The translations under genes and the position numbers were made by a program. A stretch of 64,000 nt of DNA from Craspedostauros australis (taxonomy: Eukaryota; Bacillariophyta; Bacillariophyceae; Mastogloiales; Achnanthaceae): NCBI GenBank assembly GCA_026770025.1, contig JAMXDE010000036.1, positions 124,001-188,000 on the forward strand. The letters run 5' to 3'. Positions 1-10,035 of the stretch are shown one piece after another. The notes below the pieces were generated by a model. The model ran no database searches and had not been told where the DNA came from. It worked only from the letters and a program-made list of their open reading frames with translations. The first letter of the stretch is position 1; every line of letters begins with the position of its first letter.

Positions 1-3000
1 CAACCCTGCTGCAGGAAGTGACGCCATCAGGACCGGCCGCATGATTCGCTCACAAGCCTCGTTCGTGAAGGTTGCGCTCATGAGTGGGTACTCGAGCGCC
101 TTCCATATGGTTGCTTTCATCGCTATCCAAGCATGTATTCGGAGCATGCGACTTCGCCGCATTTTGTCCGCCCACTGGCTGGCCTTTTTTGCGTAGTACT
201 TCTCATTGTCATCCTGAACCCCATCATGTCGCACCATTACTCCCAGTGCCTTGCGCGCTTGATCAACGTGGAGTCTCACAAGCGTCGACCTTTGTTGGCT
301 GTCCGGTTGCCGGATGCTGATGTCTCCTGGCTGCTCGCTGATACTCTTGTATTGCCACGCTTGACCATCCCATTTGAACGCCATTAGGTACCAATAACTT
401 TTTCTGGGCTCGAGTGCGCCTCCTGTCGCTCGCAGCATTCCCTCCCACGAATCAACCACTTGCTGGATTTCTGACATGCACGCTTCCGGGTCGCTCGCGT
501 CAGCTTTTATTGTGTGTATGAGATCCGTGTCGTCCACAAAGGAGAAGCATACCAGTTTGGTACTGACCGATTGGGTGGGGCTGGTCGATGCGAAGCCGTA
601 TCCTTGAGCCGACATCGCCTTCATGATCGGGGAACTCATTGCCACCCATCCAGCTGGAGATATCCCGAGCCCCTGTAGCAGTCCTTGCAACTTGGATCCA
701 CGATGAGGGTATGTGCGCGTAGACTTGCCAAACCCTGTGAGTACGTGATGTTGCATAGACTGGACTGCTGCCGTCACGCTGCGCCCGACCACTTCTGGCA
801 CTCCTATCTGCTGCATGCTGAGCTCCAGAGGCACGTGCGCCATTCTGTCATAGCAGCTCTTTGCATCATTTGAGCAGATACAGCTGGTGGATGCCGTCAA
901 CCGCACGATGTCATCTGTCATTCGATTGTTCAGACTGACCTCCGCCGCGCTGCGTTGCTTACGACTCCCGTATTGTTCGTCTGGAAGCAGGTGGTGTTTT
1001 TCCGCATGTCTCATCATGATTTTTCCGATCCATTTCAGATTAGCATTGAAATCTCCCTCCACAAGACTTATCGTCCGGAACCTGGAGACTCGAAAGTTGC
1101 CTGGCTCCTTCAGTAAGGTGACGTCAGTGCACACTAGCCATCGTTGAAGGTTGTATCCAGTGCGTAGGGATATTTCTCTCATGACAGCGTCGACGTGCGC
1201 GAGCTCGTCGGACCGAGCATTTGCCTTCCACAGACCGAAGTGAAGCCCGGATGGACCTGAGGTGGTTTTTTCACGTGCCTTCGACCACAGCCTCTGATGA
1301 CTCTCCGTCGTGACGGCTAAGTCTGACTCTTCCCATGGGATGACTTCAGTCTGGCTGAGAGCTTCCAACAGTTTGGTCGTGTGTTGGTCGAGCTTTCGCT
1401 GGTGCCGCCGACTTGCTCCTTGCGCGCCGTATTTTTGCACGTCTCGCGCGACTGCCGGTTGCTGGAGAGGAGTTACATACGCCTGCCGGTACTTGGCTTC
1501 GTTGGCTCGCATGCATTGCTCGATGACTGCATGCTCTCGATCGTACACCTGTTCTTCTCCGTCGGGATTGGTCGCGATCACCATTGTCACTTTGCCACTC
1601 GAGTCATATTCCCCGACCGCCGCTCGTATAGCCTTGAACGTCTCCACTGTCTCCTCTCGCTTTTGTATAGAGATCAGAGCTGCTTCTGACGTTGTGTTGC
1701 CGTCTTTGGCCATCTCCGCCGCTCTGGATTGTAGGAATGTTTGTCTGTGTTTGAGGGCGTTTTTCTTGGCAGTCTTCCAACGGGAGTGCGCTCGCTTCCG
1801 CTTATCTTCCAATTCGTCCTTGCTGAGAGTTGCTGTTCGCGTGGCAATGCCTGCCTGCTGCTTTGCTCGCTCGTACCATCTTGAACTGACTTTCTTGCCG
1901 TTCCTCCTCTTCCATGCCAGATTCCAAAATTGTTTCTCCATGGCTCTTCGCTTTATCTCCGGTGAAAATGGAACTCTTCCTGTGTGGATTGGACGAGCTC
2001 CTTTCTCTGCTTGGAGCATGATTCTTGCCCTGTCTTGATCGATGGTCTCCATGGTGGCCACTTGCGCCGATGTGAGTTGATTCGATGCGCCAACTGCCTT
2101 TCGGAGCTCGTCAACGCGCCCTCGAATGTTCTTGTCGCGATATTGTGCTGACACCGCCTTCTGGTACCTCCGAACTGTGATCGGTCTGTTGAGCTGAACT
2201 CTGCGTCCCTCGAACTTCCTGGTGGGCTTGCTGGTTGTGCCGAAGATGGATTCTTGGGAGACTTCGATCCAAGCTGTCCTGTGGTCCCATGGACCGAAGG
2301 CACTGAAACCTGATCTCACTACCTGCACCGACTCGGACACCCACAGCCCGTCGATGACTCGATTGGATCGGGCACGCACGCTAGTTGACACTCCTGGAGC
2401 ATTTGGATGCCGGCTGAGTATGGACTCCTGCATGTGCTGTCGTTGCATCATTGCCGCCATCTGGGATTGGATCACCGGCATGTTGACGTCACCGCCAACA
2501 ATTATGGTTTCTCCTGCCTGCCTCCATTCTTGAAGCGCCGCCTCCAGGTCGTGGATGAGGAGTTCGATGGGTGAGCTATCGATCCCTTGCGATTCCAGCC
2601 ACGATGCCTGCTGGTTGTACACTGTGCCTGCACTTTGTCCGCCTTTGACGGGAACGTACACGCTCACAAATCGAACTGTGGAGTCCTGTCGTCCTCTGAC
2701 TGCTATGCTTGACCACCTTCCGAGCCGGCGTGGGTCATTCTCCAGACTTTTGTACCGTCCGGTGACGTTCCCCACGATTGTACATGCTGTTCCTCCCCAT
2801 TGGCGGGTACTCCCCAGCTTCTCCTGCTCATTGTATGCCAGCGCGTGTCGTTCTGCGTGCATGTGTCTCTTCGCTCTTGTTTTCCATGAATCAACCCTGC
2901 CCAATTTCGACCAGTTGATACCGATCTCTGTGAGTAAGGCGACGTCAATCTTCATTTGCTTCATCCACTGCCACATATCGTCGTTTTTCCAGTGTTTCGA

Positions 3001-3045
3001 CTCGGCATGAAGGCAACCCACGTTGAGGGCAGCTATTCTTATCAT
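1..3045 (-). CDS. LINE A ORF2: endonuclease and reverse transcriptase (3'-partial)
   Basis: I read this frame codon by codon from the ATG at 3045 to base 1 and found no stop: at least 1,015 codons. The N-terminal part is an APE-type endonuclease: the start IAALNVGCL, then LLTEIGINW with the catalytic Glu, GGDVN, and the terminal DHRTAW motif. The reverse transcriptase follows, with motif A SNDAKSCYDR and the active-site motif FVDDTD near 520-545. The fingers contain a HFGLWKA block like that of LINE B. RNase H and the Cys-rich C-terminus seen in LINE B are not reached before the edge. The same frame stays open upstream of the ATG to about 3264, overlapping the end of ORF1, and that stretch is similar to LINE C. 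Translation may therefore start upstream by frameshift or reinitiation. Confidence 0.9.
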   Translation of the reverse strand, partial: MIRIAALNVGCLHAESKHWKNDDMWQWMKQMKIDVALLTEIGINWSKLGRVDSWKTRAKRHMHAERHALAYNEQEKLGSTRQWGGTACTIVGNVTGRYKSLENDPRRLGRWSSIAVRGRQDSTVRFVSVYVPVKGGQSAGTVYNQQASWLESQGIDSSPIELLIHDLEAALQEWRQAGETIIVGGDVNMPVIQSQMAAMMQRQHMQESILSRHPNAPGVSTSVRARSNRVIDGLWVSESVQVVRSGFSAFGPWDHRTAWIEVSQESIFGTTSKPTRKFEGRRVQLNRPITVRRYQKAVSAQYRDKNIRGRVDELRKAVGASNQLTSAQVATMETIDQDRARIMLQAEKGARPIHTGRVPFSPEIKRRAMEKQFWNLAWKRRNGKKVSSRWYERAKQQAGIATRTATLSKDELEDKRKRAHSRWKTAKKNALKHRQTFLQSRAAEMAKDGNTTSEAALISIQKREETVETFKAIRAAVGEYDSSGKVTMVIATNPDGEEQVYDREHAVIEQCMRANEAKYRQAYVTPLQQPAVARDVQKYGAQGASRRHQRKLDQHTTKLLEALSQTEVIPWEESDLAVTTESHQRLWSKAREKTTSGPSGLHFGLWKANARSDELAHVDAVMREISLRTGYNLQRWLVCTDVTLLKEPGNFRVSRFRTISLVEGDFNANLKWIGKIMMRHAEKHHLLPDEQYGSRKQRSAAEVSLNNRMTDDIVRLTASTSCICSNDAKSCYDRMAHVPLELSMQQIGVPEVVGRSVTAAVQSMQHHVLTGFGKSTRTYPHRGSKLQGLLQGLGISPAGWVAMSSPIMKAMSAQGYGFASTSPTQSVSTKLVCFSFVDDTDLIHTIKADASDPEACMSEIQQVVDSWEGMLRATGGALEPRKSYWYLMAFKWDGQAWQYKSISEQPGDISIRQPDSQQRSTLVRLHVDQARKALGVMVRHDGVQDDNEKYYAKKASQWADKMRRSRMLRIHAWIAMKATIWKALEYPLMSATFTNEACERIMRPVLMASLPAAGL

Positions 3046-3184
3046 AGTGCCGCCCTTTGTTCGCGGTGAGTCACCCCAATGCCGGTCGTGGAGGATTAGA
3101 CCGTCCTGGCTCCTTTCCTCCGGGGTTGCATCCGTTGGGCTTGCGGGGGTGGTTGGCGATGCTTCTCCTGCCCCCAGCCTCGCA

Positions 3185-5614
3185 TTATTCTTGGTCCTCG
3201 CCCCTACCCTTGCTTGAGGCAGGTGGCGTGGCCGTGGACGCTTCCAGTTGGGCGCGCAGTGCCGCTATGATTGTCTCTTGGTTGAGGATCTTGTTCGATT
3301 GTTCTTGCACTCGAACTCGACTGGCCGCCAGCTCTTGGGCTTCCCTCGCCATTTTCATGGCCTCTTCGATCTCTGCGTCGATGTCATCCTGTTCTGTTTG
3401 GGATTCCGGAATGGTGTATCGTGATGAAGCTGCTGATTTGCCGTACTCTGTTCCAAAGGTTTTGAAACTCTCGTCCTCCAGTCTGGCTTTCTTCCGTTTG
3501 GGGGATGCATTGTCGCTCTCCATGAGGTTGAGACCCTCAATGATGACATTTCCAAATCCCTCGTCCAATAAGAAGTCCATTTCTTCCTCCGTCTCAACGT
3601 CCACGTAGTCTCCACTGGCATCCTTCTTCATGGTGCTGCTCATCGCTACGATGTCCTCTGAGAACCATTTGTTCGTTGATTCGTTGATCTCCGTCGAGCA
3701 TCTGATGCCAATTGTATGAATCAAACCCACCGCCTGTGCGAATCGCTCCTCGAAGGCCACGATATGAATCGCGTCTTCCTTGCCGTCCGCCATGTGCGTA
3801 GTGCTGACATCGTGAATGAGCGGATTGCCTTCGCTGGTTTGTTGTGACAGGAATTCTCGCAGAGTGATGGTGCCCGTTTCCGGGTCCTTGGTGTCCAACG
3901 CGAAATCTCCTTTGAGTTGCTCGTATTTCAGCCTGCGCACATAGTTCTGGTGTTTCCGAATCATGGCTTGCACCTTCATTGCCGTCTTTGCTCCCATAAC
4001 TGATGTGCCAGGTTTGGGCACGTATCTGTAGTTGAGTCCTTTGCGATCGCCATCTTTGGTGTTGAAGATTTTCCCGAGGAGTTTCGACGCCCTGCGTGCG
4101 TCCTTGACGTCCGCGTGCAGATGGAGCGCCATCCACGGAGAATTGTACCAACTTCCACCGTCTTGCAGGTGCTTTGTTTTCACTTCTTCCGATACCTTCC
4201 CCATGAATTTCACCCTGCCGCCCACTTTGAGTTTGGCTCTCTTCTCCTCCAGCAACTGGTTGATGATCCCGAGCGTTTGTTTTGCCTTGGTGAAGTTGCC
4301 CGAGTATGCCATGAAGCCTATCTCTGTTGTGTGTTCGGCGTCCTTCAAATCCTGGATGTACGCGTACTCTCCTTCATGGTATGCTCCTTCGAGCTCCGTG
4401 TTCCAGCTCGTGAACACCTGCATTTCGATGTTTGAGGACATCAGGATCTGTAGGTATACGTCTTCGCTCTTCGAGGTCGGGTTGGCCCTGCCGATGTAGT
4501 ATCTGAGATCTTTCCACATGGCTGGTATGTCGGCCTCAGTGATGATACATCCCTTTGCCTTGTTCTTCTTGTACCACGGGCTGATGACGAGACTTTGATC
4601 CATGCCTTTGGCTTCGTCGTACCACTGGCGAAAGCGCTCTTGGAAGTCCCTGACTGGCGTCTTCGTGCCTTTGGGGATTTTGAGCCGCATTTCGAATCTT
4701 TCGTAGTATCGTCGTCTTGGGTTTGACATTTGGGGCTGCTTCTTCTGATGCTTGGTCCATCCCTCACCGTCTGCTTCTGGGCTGTTGTTGCTGTCTTTTG
4801 CTGAAGGAGCTCGTGCTGCGCTGAGGCTGCCATCTTTGTCTCGCGGCGCCGGCGATGTGATCTTGGTGTTCGTGGTGTAGGCTGTCAAGTTTGCCTGCTT
4901 CAGAGGCTTCTTTGATACTAGCCCCACGAGGTCGTAGCTGTCGTCGTCGCTGTCCATCTTCATTGCCTCGTCCGCTGAGTCCACTTCAGGAGGGGGTTTC
5001 TCTGCCATATATTGGCAACCCATGTAGGCTGTTGCTGCTGCCCACAGAATTGTCATCTGGTTGGCTATCATCGTTTTGCCTCCTGGCTTGGCTTCATCTG
5101 AAAAGCATTTGGCCGGATCTGTGAGTGACAGGTCTGCGACCAGTTGCTTGATCGCCCTTCTGTCTGGATCATCCGAGGGGACTTTGGACTTCCCCAACTT
5201 CGTGGTTCGCCCGTCCATCACTGTTTGGAAGAATACGGTCATGTCTTTGATGCTTGGCATGGTTGCCGACACCATTGAAGTGTCTGCCTTCTCCCACATG
5301 GCTTTCTTGATGAGTGCTTTCTTCACTTGGTTGTGCATTGCGCGCTCGTCTTCGCCATACTTCTCGCTGGGTTCGAATCCCTTCGCTTGCTGTGCGATCA
5401 TGTCGTTGAGTTTTTTCCACCGCGCCGCATTCGGATCCTTCCATGTCGTCGCTACTTCGCCCCGTTTCTCCATCAATTCGTCTTCGTTGCTGCTCGGATT
5501 TGGCTTGGGAGGAGGCTTGGGTGTCGCGGTTTGCACCGCTGGCCCATGCACCTCCGACATCTCGACGTCGTCTGCTTTGTCCTCCATGATTCTGACTTGC
5601 TTTGTCACCTTCAT
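3185..5614 (-). CDS. LINE A ORF1 protein (809 aa)
   Basis: This is the ORF1 of LINE A, presumably the nucleic-acid-binding partner of the retrotransposition complex; that role is inferred from position. The ATG is at 5614. The N-terminal third is Pro/Lys/Asp-rich. A middle region (about residues 300-660) is conserved with the broken ORF1 of LINE C, for example a PWYKK block, an AYSGNF.KAKQTL block and a GNP.IHDV.TTHM block. The part around TLREFL is distantly similar to LINE B ORF1. The last 80 residues (EIEEAMKMAREAQELAASR onward) look like a coiled coil, as in other LINE ORF1 proteins. I see no CCHC knuckle. The stop at 3185 lies inside the upstream extension of the ORF2 frame, so the two frames overlap by about 80 nt. 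Confidence 0.85.
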   Translation of the reverse strand: MKVTKQVRIMEDKADDVEMSEVHGPAVQTATPKPPPKPNPSSNEDELMEKRGEVATTWKDPNAARWKKLNDMIAQQAKGFEPSEKYGEDERAMHNQVKKALIKKAMWEKADTSMVSATMPSIKDMTVFFQTVMDGRTTKLGKSKVPSDDPDRRAIKQLVADLSLTDPAKCFSDEAKPGGKTMIANQMTILWAAATAYMGCQYMAEKPPPEVDSADEAMKMDSDDDSYDLVGLVSKKPLKQANLTAYTTNTKITSPAPRDKDGSLSAARAPSAKDSNNSPEADGEGWTKHQKKQPQMSNPRRRYYERFEMRLKIPKGTKTPVRDFQERFRQWYDEAKGMDQSLVISPWYKKNKAKGCIITEADIPAMWKDLRYYIGRANPTSKSEDVYLQILMSSNIEMQVFTSWNTELEGAYHEGEYAYIQDLKDAEHTTEIGFMAYSGNFTKAKQTLGIINQLLEEKRAKLKVGGRVKFMGKVSEEVKTKHLQDGGSWYNSPWMALHLHADVKDARRASKLLGKIFNTKDGDRKGLNYRYVPKPGTSVMGAKTAMKVQAMIRKHQNYVRRLKYEQLKGDFALDTKDPETGTITLREFLSQQTSEGNPLIHDVSTTHMADGKEDAIHIVAFEERFAQAVGLIHTIGIRCSTEINESTNKWFSEDIVAMSSTMKKDASGDYVDVETEEEMDFLLDEGFGNVIIEGLNLMESDNASPKRKKARLEDESFKTFGTEYGKSAASSRYTIPESQTEQDDIDAEIEEAMKMAREAQELAASRVRVQEQSNKILNQETIIAALRAQLEASTATPPASSKGRGEDQE

Positions 5615-5852
5615 CGTCGTTTTGGATCTTTCGTGTTACGTAGAATTCGCTGTAGATTTCGTACTTGATTTTGTTGATGTGTGTCGTTTTTGCTTTTACT
5701 AGTGTTATCGTTGTTTTTGTTTTTTCGGGTTCTGGTATTATAGAAGACACTTCTTCAACCACTGACCTCCAACCAAAACGAGAAACCTAATAGAGAATGG
5801 CTTGGGTTTGGGAGAAGTGCAAACCAAATCATCTCGAAATGCATGAATACGA

Positions 5853-6779
5853 TCAACCAAGAGGTACAGACAGCAGAAGAGAGAGATAGCTCAAGCAATC
5901 ATAATTTGGTCTTACATCCACAACAACAACATCCATCATCATTAGCAAAACAACATCAATTGTATGAACATCAATCGTCCGCCGGCATAAGGCAACAAGA
6001 CAATGATTGTTCTTAGCATAGTCGGCGAACCGAGGAAGAAATAATTCGATATTGCTCAGGTACGGTAAGACGATGGCATAGAAGTAGATGTAGAAAGTAC
6101 AAACAATGCAGGAGATGCGGATGCTGTCCATACTGAATCTCAGTTCCATGTCACAGAAATGTCCACGATGTGCCAGACAGTACAGTATGAGCAGCAATCC
6201 CATTTCATAGGATACCAAGTATCGGTTCTTGACCTGAATGCATGCAGGGTCATTCTCATCGGACACTGCCTGGAACTTTGGCCAGAGACGGTCAGCCAAG
6301 CATTGGAGGTAGCATGCTCGGAAGCGGACGTGAGGAATAGCTTCAGTGTCAGCCAATTCTGAGATAGCAATGTTTCTGTTTGTATACAAAGGAGGAGGAC
6401 CCAATGGGCCGAGATAGAGCTGCTGCATCTCCAGCACATGGCGGCCTAATGCGATAATGTGACTGTAGTACTCCACAAGAATGGTGACACCAGTGTAGTT
6501 CAGACCCTGCACATCAATCTGCGAAAGCTGATTCACAGCCTCAACAAATCGATCGTGGGCTTCTTGCAATGCCTGCCTTTTGGGAAGGGAGTTCCAAATA
6601 TGCAGCACCATTAGAAAGAGAAGGACAACTATAGTGTGTGGAGAAAGGTTGTATATGCGAAAGCGTGGTGAATGCGGGAGAATTGAAGGAACCACGAGTA
6701 TAGCATCAAGTGCAGTGTGGAGGAAATCTGTCATGCAAGTACCAAAAACCGGAAGGAGGTGATGTGTCGACAGAGGCAT
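5853..6779 (-). CDS. hypothetical protein, possible membrane segments
   Basis: An open frame of 308 codons from the ATG at 6779. I do not recognise a family. It begins with hydrophobic stretches (around residues 20-60, with VVLLFLMVLHIW) followed by a more ordinary globular stretch (QALQEAHDRFVEAVNQLSQ and on to about residue 190). It ends in another hydrophobic part whose last 60 residues include runs of Met and Val encoded by a CAA/CAT-rich repeat. The C-terminal part may be non-coding or intronic. It lies upstream of, and in the same direction as, LINE A. No alternative frame in the stretch is longer. The call rests on frame length and on the protein-like middle alone. Confidence 0.35.
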   Translation of the reverse strand: MPLSTHHLLPVFGTCMTDFLHTALDAILVVPSILPHSPRFRIYNLSPHTIVVLLFLMVLHIWNSLPKRQALQEAHDRFVEAVNQLSQIDVQGLNYTGVTILVEYYSHIIALGRHVLEMQQLYLGPLGPPPLYTNRNIAISELADTEAIPHVRFRACYLQCLADRLWPKFQAVSDENDPACIQVKNRYLVSYEMGLLLILYCLAHRGHFCDMELRFSMDSIRISCIVCTFYIYFYAIVLPYLSNIELFLPRFADYAKNNHCLVALCRRTIDVHTIDVVLLMMMDVVVVDVRPNYDCLSYLSLLLSVPLG

Positions 6780-6785
6780 CAGCAA

Positions 6786-7494
6786 ATGTGATGTTCTTCA
6801 GCACGAATCAAACCGAACGTGACTAAATTAATCGAAATGTTTTGGCGCGAACGCAATATCGCTCGAGTTAATCCAAGCAGGATTATGTCACGAATCAGTC
6901 CTGTACAGTTTTCGTGCTCGAGATTCAATGCGAACCGCGACATGACACAGGGGCCGGGGGAACAGAATGCGAAAGTCCTCTAATCAACGTGTCGCAGCGT
7001 GGTAACAGTCAACGCGAAACATCGGCAGGAGAAACGCTGTACAAAACACGTGTGGTGTAGAGCTCTACTCTGCCCATTTAGTTTTCAACGCATGCTGTTT
7101 GCCTGGCCAATCCCACGTTCAGTATGGCTTGCTTTAGCTGTAATTAGAATGAATGTATACATCTATTATATATATGTTACTATTAGCATCTTATACTGTA
7201 TCCCTAGGCATATAAGTGTATACCTACCGTTGGTCTAGACGCAACGCTCAACGTACGAAAAAGGACGGCTCCGGTGAGTCGACGATTGTGGAGGCACATG
7301 GTTCTTCTGTCGTGTGCGACACTCGCCCGGCGTATTCGCCGGCCACTTGTCTTCCTCGTTGACTTTTCACCATGTGCTTCATGGCGCACGACGTGGGGAG
7401 CTGGTATCTGGGGAGCCGTTGGAGCACCGATGTTTGACTCGCGTGCGCTGCACCATGTGCCTCTAAACGTCAAGCATCGGAATAGACACCGACA
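6786..7494. other. intergenic, no gene seen
   Basis: AT-richer sequence with a TATATA-rich patch near 7165-7175. Short frames on both strands are unconvincing and none has a recognisable motif. Confidence 0.5.
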
Positions 7495-7665
7495 CGACAT
7501 GGAATAACCGCAGACACGAACCAGGATCTTCGTGGGCGTACCATAGAATCGTGATAGAAACGAGCCAGGACGTCCTCAGACACGGCACAGAATCGCACCA
7601 GACACGAGCCAGGACGTCCGGAGACACGGCACAGGACAGTCACAGAGAACACATCGACACGAAAT
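7495..7665. repeat. spaced repeats in multiples of 11 bp
   Basis: A CGAGCCAGGACGTCC-type unit occurs at 7561 and 7605, and a weaker copy (CGAACCAGG) at 7517, so each step is 44 bp. Related CGACAT and CGAAAT anchors lie at 7495 (22 bp before) and 7660 (55 bp after). All steps are multiples of 11, the unit length of the array that begins at about 8026, so this is probably a decayed part of the same satellite. Confidence 0.5.
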
Positions 7666-8025
7666 GAGCACCAAATGAGCATCCAATTACCGCAGATTTG
7701 TCGCTGTGACAAGCGCTCAATCTGTACCATGCTATGTTATCGAGTCAAGTTGTGTTGTAAACAGCGATATAGTGCATAAACTACAATAAGCTTCGATGGA
7801 TAACGGCATACTGTCGATACCATTCAGAATATTTGGTTGCTGTTGATTGGTTACAGCATTTACAATCACAATTAGCATGAGAGTTGTACTCCGCAGGATT
7901 TGAATACTAGGAACGTATGGCATTGTGACAAATTCGTATAAGTTATAGTGTCGTATGTGACATGTTGATCTCGCAGAGATGGACACCAAAAGGGAATGCA
8001 AACGACGTGCAATCGACATCATGCG

Positions 8026-8352
8026 AGCGCGACGTGAACACGATGCGAGCGCAACACGAACGTGACGCGAACACGGCGTGAACACGGCGCGAGCGCAACA
8101 CGAAAGCAACGTGAGCGCAACATGCACGCATCGTGAACGCGACATGGACGCATCGTCAACGCAACATGGACGCAACGTGAACACGACCTGGGCGCATCGC
8201 TAACGCAACATGCACGCAACGTCAACGTGAGTTGCACGTGACATGCACCCAACGTAAACGCGACATGAACACGACGAGAGCACGACGCGAGCTCCACATG
8301 GACGCATGTGGACGCAACGTAAACGCGACATGAGTGCGACGTGAACACGACC
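8026..8352. repeat. 11-bp minisatellite array, about 30 units
   Basis: The sequence splits cleanly into 11-mers, for example AACGCGACATG, GACGCATCGTC, AACGCAACATG, GACGCAACGTG, AACACGACCTG, with a consensus near RACGCRACRTG. I counted close to 30 units with one apparent 10-bp unit near 8300. Because 11 is not a multiple of 3, a three-unit period is open in some frames and yields His/Val/Arg/Ser-rich false ORFs on the minus strand. Confidence 0.85.
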
Positions 8353-8875
8353 TAGTCCCGACATCGGGCAGGATTTCAAATGCGTTGCGAGGTTCGGTTT
8401 AGTGTAATCATGGCTGGTGATCAATTATCTTCTGACTGTGTGGAAGTCCACTCGGGAATGGAGTAGTAGTAGAATGCAGTACCGTGTTGGCAAGGATGAG
8501 ACTTCACAGAGGATGACTCCTGCTCGAAACATCGTTTCTCCGCCCTCCGCAGCGTGCCTTGCTTGCAAACGCGTACAAAGGGCACAGCGCACTCGTTCGT
8601 CCATGACAGCCCCCACGCTGTCATGAAGACGCAGGGATCATAACAATATTCAGCGACGAAGAATAGAATCTGACGTATTGGTCCGTTGAATTCTGTCGTT
8701 TCTGGCATCTTGGACATGATGAAGCGCCTTGACAGCGGCGTTGTGGGACAATAGTGCGCGTTTGTTGCGTTCTCTGCTGTCTTGCGTGCTGGGTAGCGCA
8801 CCATGAGAGCAGCTCCCCAACAGCAAAAGGAGACAACAACTGGTCTACCAGGAGTCACGCAGAGTTCGCGGAGAA
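8353..8875. other. intergenic; divergent open frame of unclear status
   Basis: A minus-strand frame (8421-8858, GTG at its top, first ATG lower down) is open for about 145 codons next to the nuclease gene and contains protein-like stretches. It has no motif I recognise. It could be a partner gene of the neighbouring transposase, since Harbinger elements often carry a Myb-like partner, but I see no Myb repeat. Confidence 0.3.
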
Positions 8876-9022
8876 ATGCTGTTTCCTCCTCTTACCAAGT
8901 TGCAGTTTGCTTGCGCACTATTTCTACTATTACAACGGTTACTTTTTGACATTGTTGGTTTTCGCCTCATTTTGATATTTGAAGAGGAACAAAGAACTCA
9001 CAAATTCGCAAGAACGCAAACC

Positions 9023-10035
9023 ATGTTACTCCCACGCGGAACTTTCGCTGCTTTGGGGTTCGGACTGATTGGGTCTCGCCCAAGGGGCATGCTTGCGAAC
9101 GATCTTTCCGTGGAGTCGTTGCGACAGTTCGCGTCTGTGTTCGGAACGCATCCTGACATCGTGCACATCTTGTGGAACGAGCTCGTAGACGCTCGAGCTC
9201 TCCCGCGCGGGGCCAAACCCAAACATCTCCTTTGGACGTGCGCGTTTCTTCGCCTGTACGTGTCGGAGACTGCGCTCGCTGCAGTGTGCAAGTGTTCGGC
9301 CAAAACACTTCGCAAATGGATGTGGCTGATGATGGCAGCCGTTGAAACCGTTAAGGATCGCATTGTAAGTACTAATAAATTCGCACACCCGAACTGCGAC
9401 ACAAAATTATTTTCACTCCATTCACTCACACATGGTCCTTTTTTTCGTGGTACCGCTCCAATTGACAGATTGTCTGGAACCGTCGTTTCGTTGGCGCAAG
9501 TCACAACGCAAAAGCTCTTGTAACGGTTGATGGGACGGACATGCGAATCACCGAACCGAAACCGTTTGACAAGAAGTGGTACTCGTTCAAATTTCGCGCT
9601 GCTGGCTTGCGTTACGAGTTGGCTGTTGCGATCTCTACTGGCGAGATTGTTTGGGCAAATGGGCCTTTCCCGTGTGGCCTGTTGAACGATCTTTCGATCT
9701 TCCGCCTGGGCCTGAAGCCGAAACTAGTGCAACACGAAGTCATCGTCGCAGATGCCAGATACTGTGGGGACCCTTGTGTGTTCCCCCCAACTTTTCGCGC
9801 GGATGGCATCATGCGGTGCCGCCACGAAACGGTCAACAGGCGAATCAAGCACTGGCAATGCATGCACCTGAAGTGGCGGCACCACATCAACAAGCATCGC
9901 CTTGCATTCAACGCGGTTGCCATCCTCACCCAAATTGAATTGAGCAACGGTTTCCCCTCGTTTGACGTGGTTGTCGCGATGCAAGAAGCACGCAAACGTG
10001 CCATCGCCCAAGCAGATGAACAGCACACACACTAA
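9023..10035 (+). CDS. HARBI1-like DDE_Tnp_4 nuclease (two exons)
   Basis: Exon 1 is 9023-9364 and exon 2 is 9469-10035. They are joined in phase 0 across a 104-nt GTAAGT...TTGACAG intron; the joined product has 302 residues. It resembles PIF/Harbinger-derived transposases of the DDE_Tnp_4 type found in algae and other protists. Exon 2 opens with a conserved VDGTD block (first catalytic Asp), then KWYSFKF, ELAVAISTGEIVWANGPFPCG, NDLSIF (second Asp), ADARYCGDP and RHETVNRRIK (probable third acid). The C-terminal helix VAILTQIELSNG.P.F is also typical. An in-frame ATG at 8876 would add 49 hydrophobic residues; I prefer 9023. It may be an active transposase or a domesticated nuclease. I could not find inverted repeats around it by eye. 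Confidence 0.8.

Larger units (their letters stand above)
1..5790 (-). mobile_element. LINE A, non-LTR retrotransposon, 3' end beyond window
   Basis: Reading on the minus strand, a short A-rich 5' leader (about 5790-5615) is followed by ORF1 (5614-3185) and ORF2 (3045 down to 1 and onward). Both frames are free of stops inside the window. The leader resembles that of LINE C at 39.85-39.98 kb (shared blocks such as AACACTAGTAAA and CGAAAGATC just before the ORF1 ATG), which helps place the 5' end near 5740-5800. The 3' end, RNase H region and tail lie outside the window. The intact frames suggest a recent and possibly autonomous copy. Activity itself is an inference. Confidence 0.85.

Noticed and set aside
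84..2990. Many plus-strand open frames, up to 242 codons (1310-2038)
   Set aside because: They are antisense to the intact LINE A ORF2, whose motifs are clear, and have no motifs of their own.
5366..5385. GGTTCGAATCC, a perfect tRNA B-box
   Set aside because: It lies within LINE A ORF1 and no A-box or cloverleaf can be drawn around it.
8026..8352. CRISPR-like array
   Set aside because: The units are 11 bp with no unique spacers, in a eukaryotic genome.
7732..8424. Minus-strand frames rich in His, Val, Arg, Cys and Ser (62-150 codons)
   Set aside because: They are translations of the 11-bp satellite; open frames follow from its composition.
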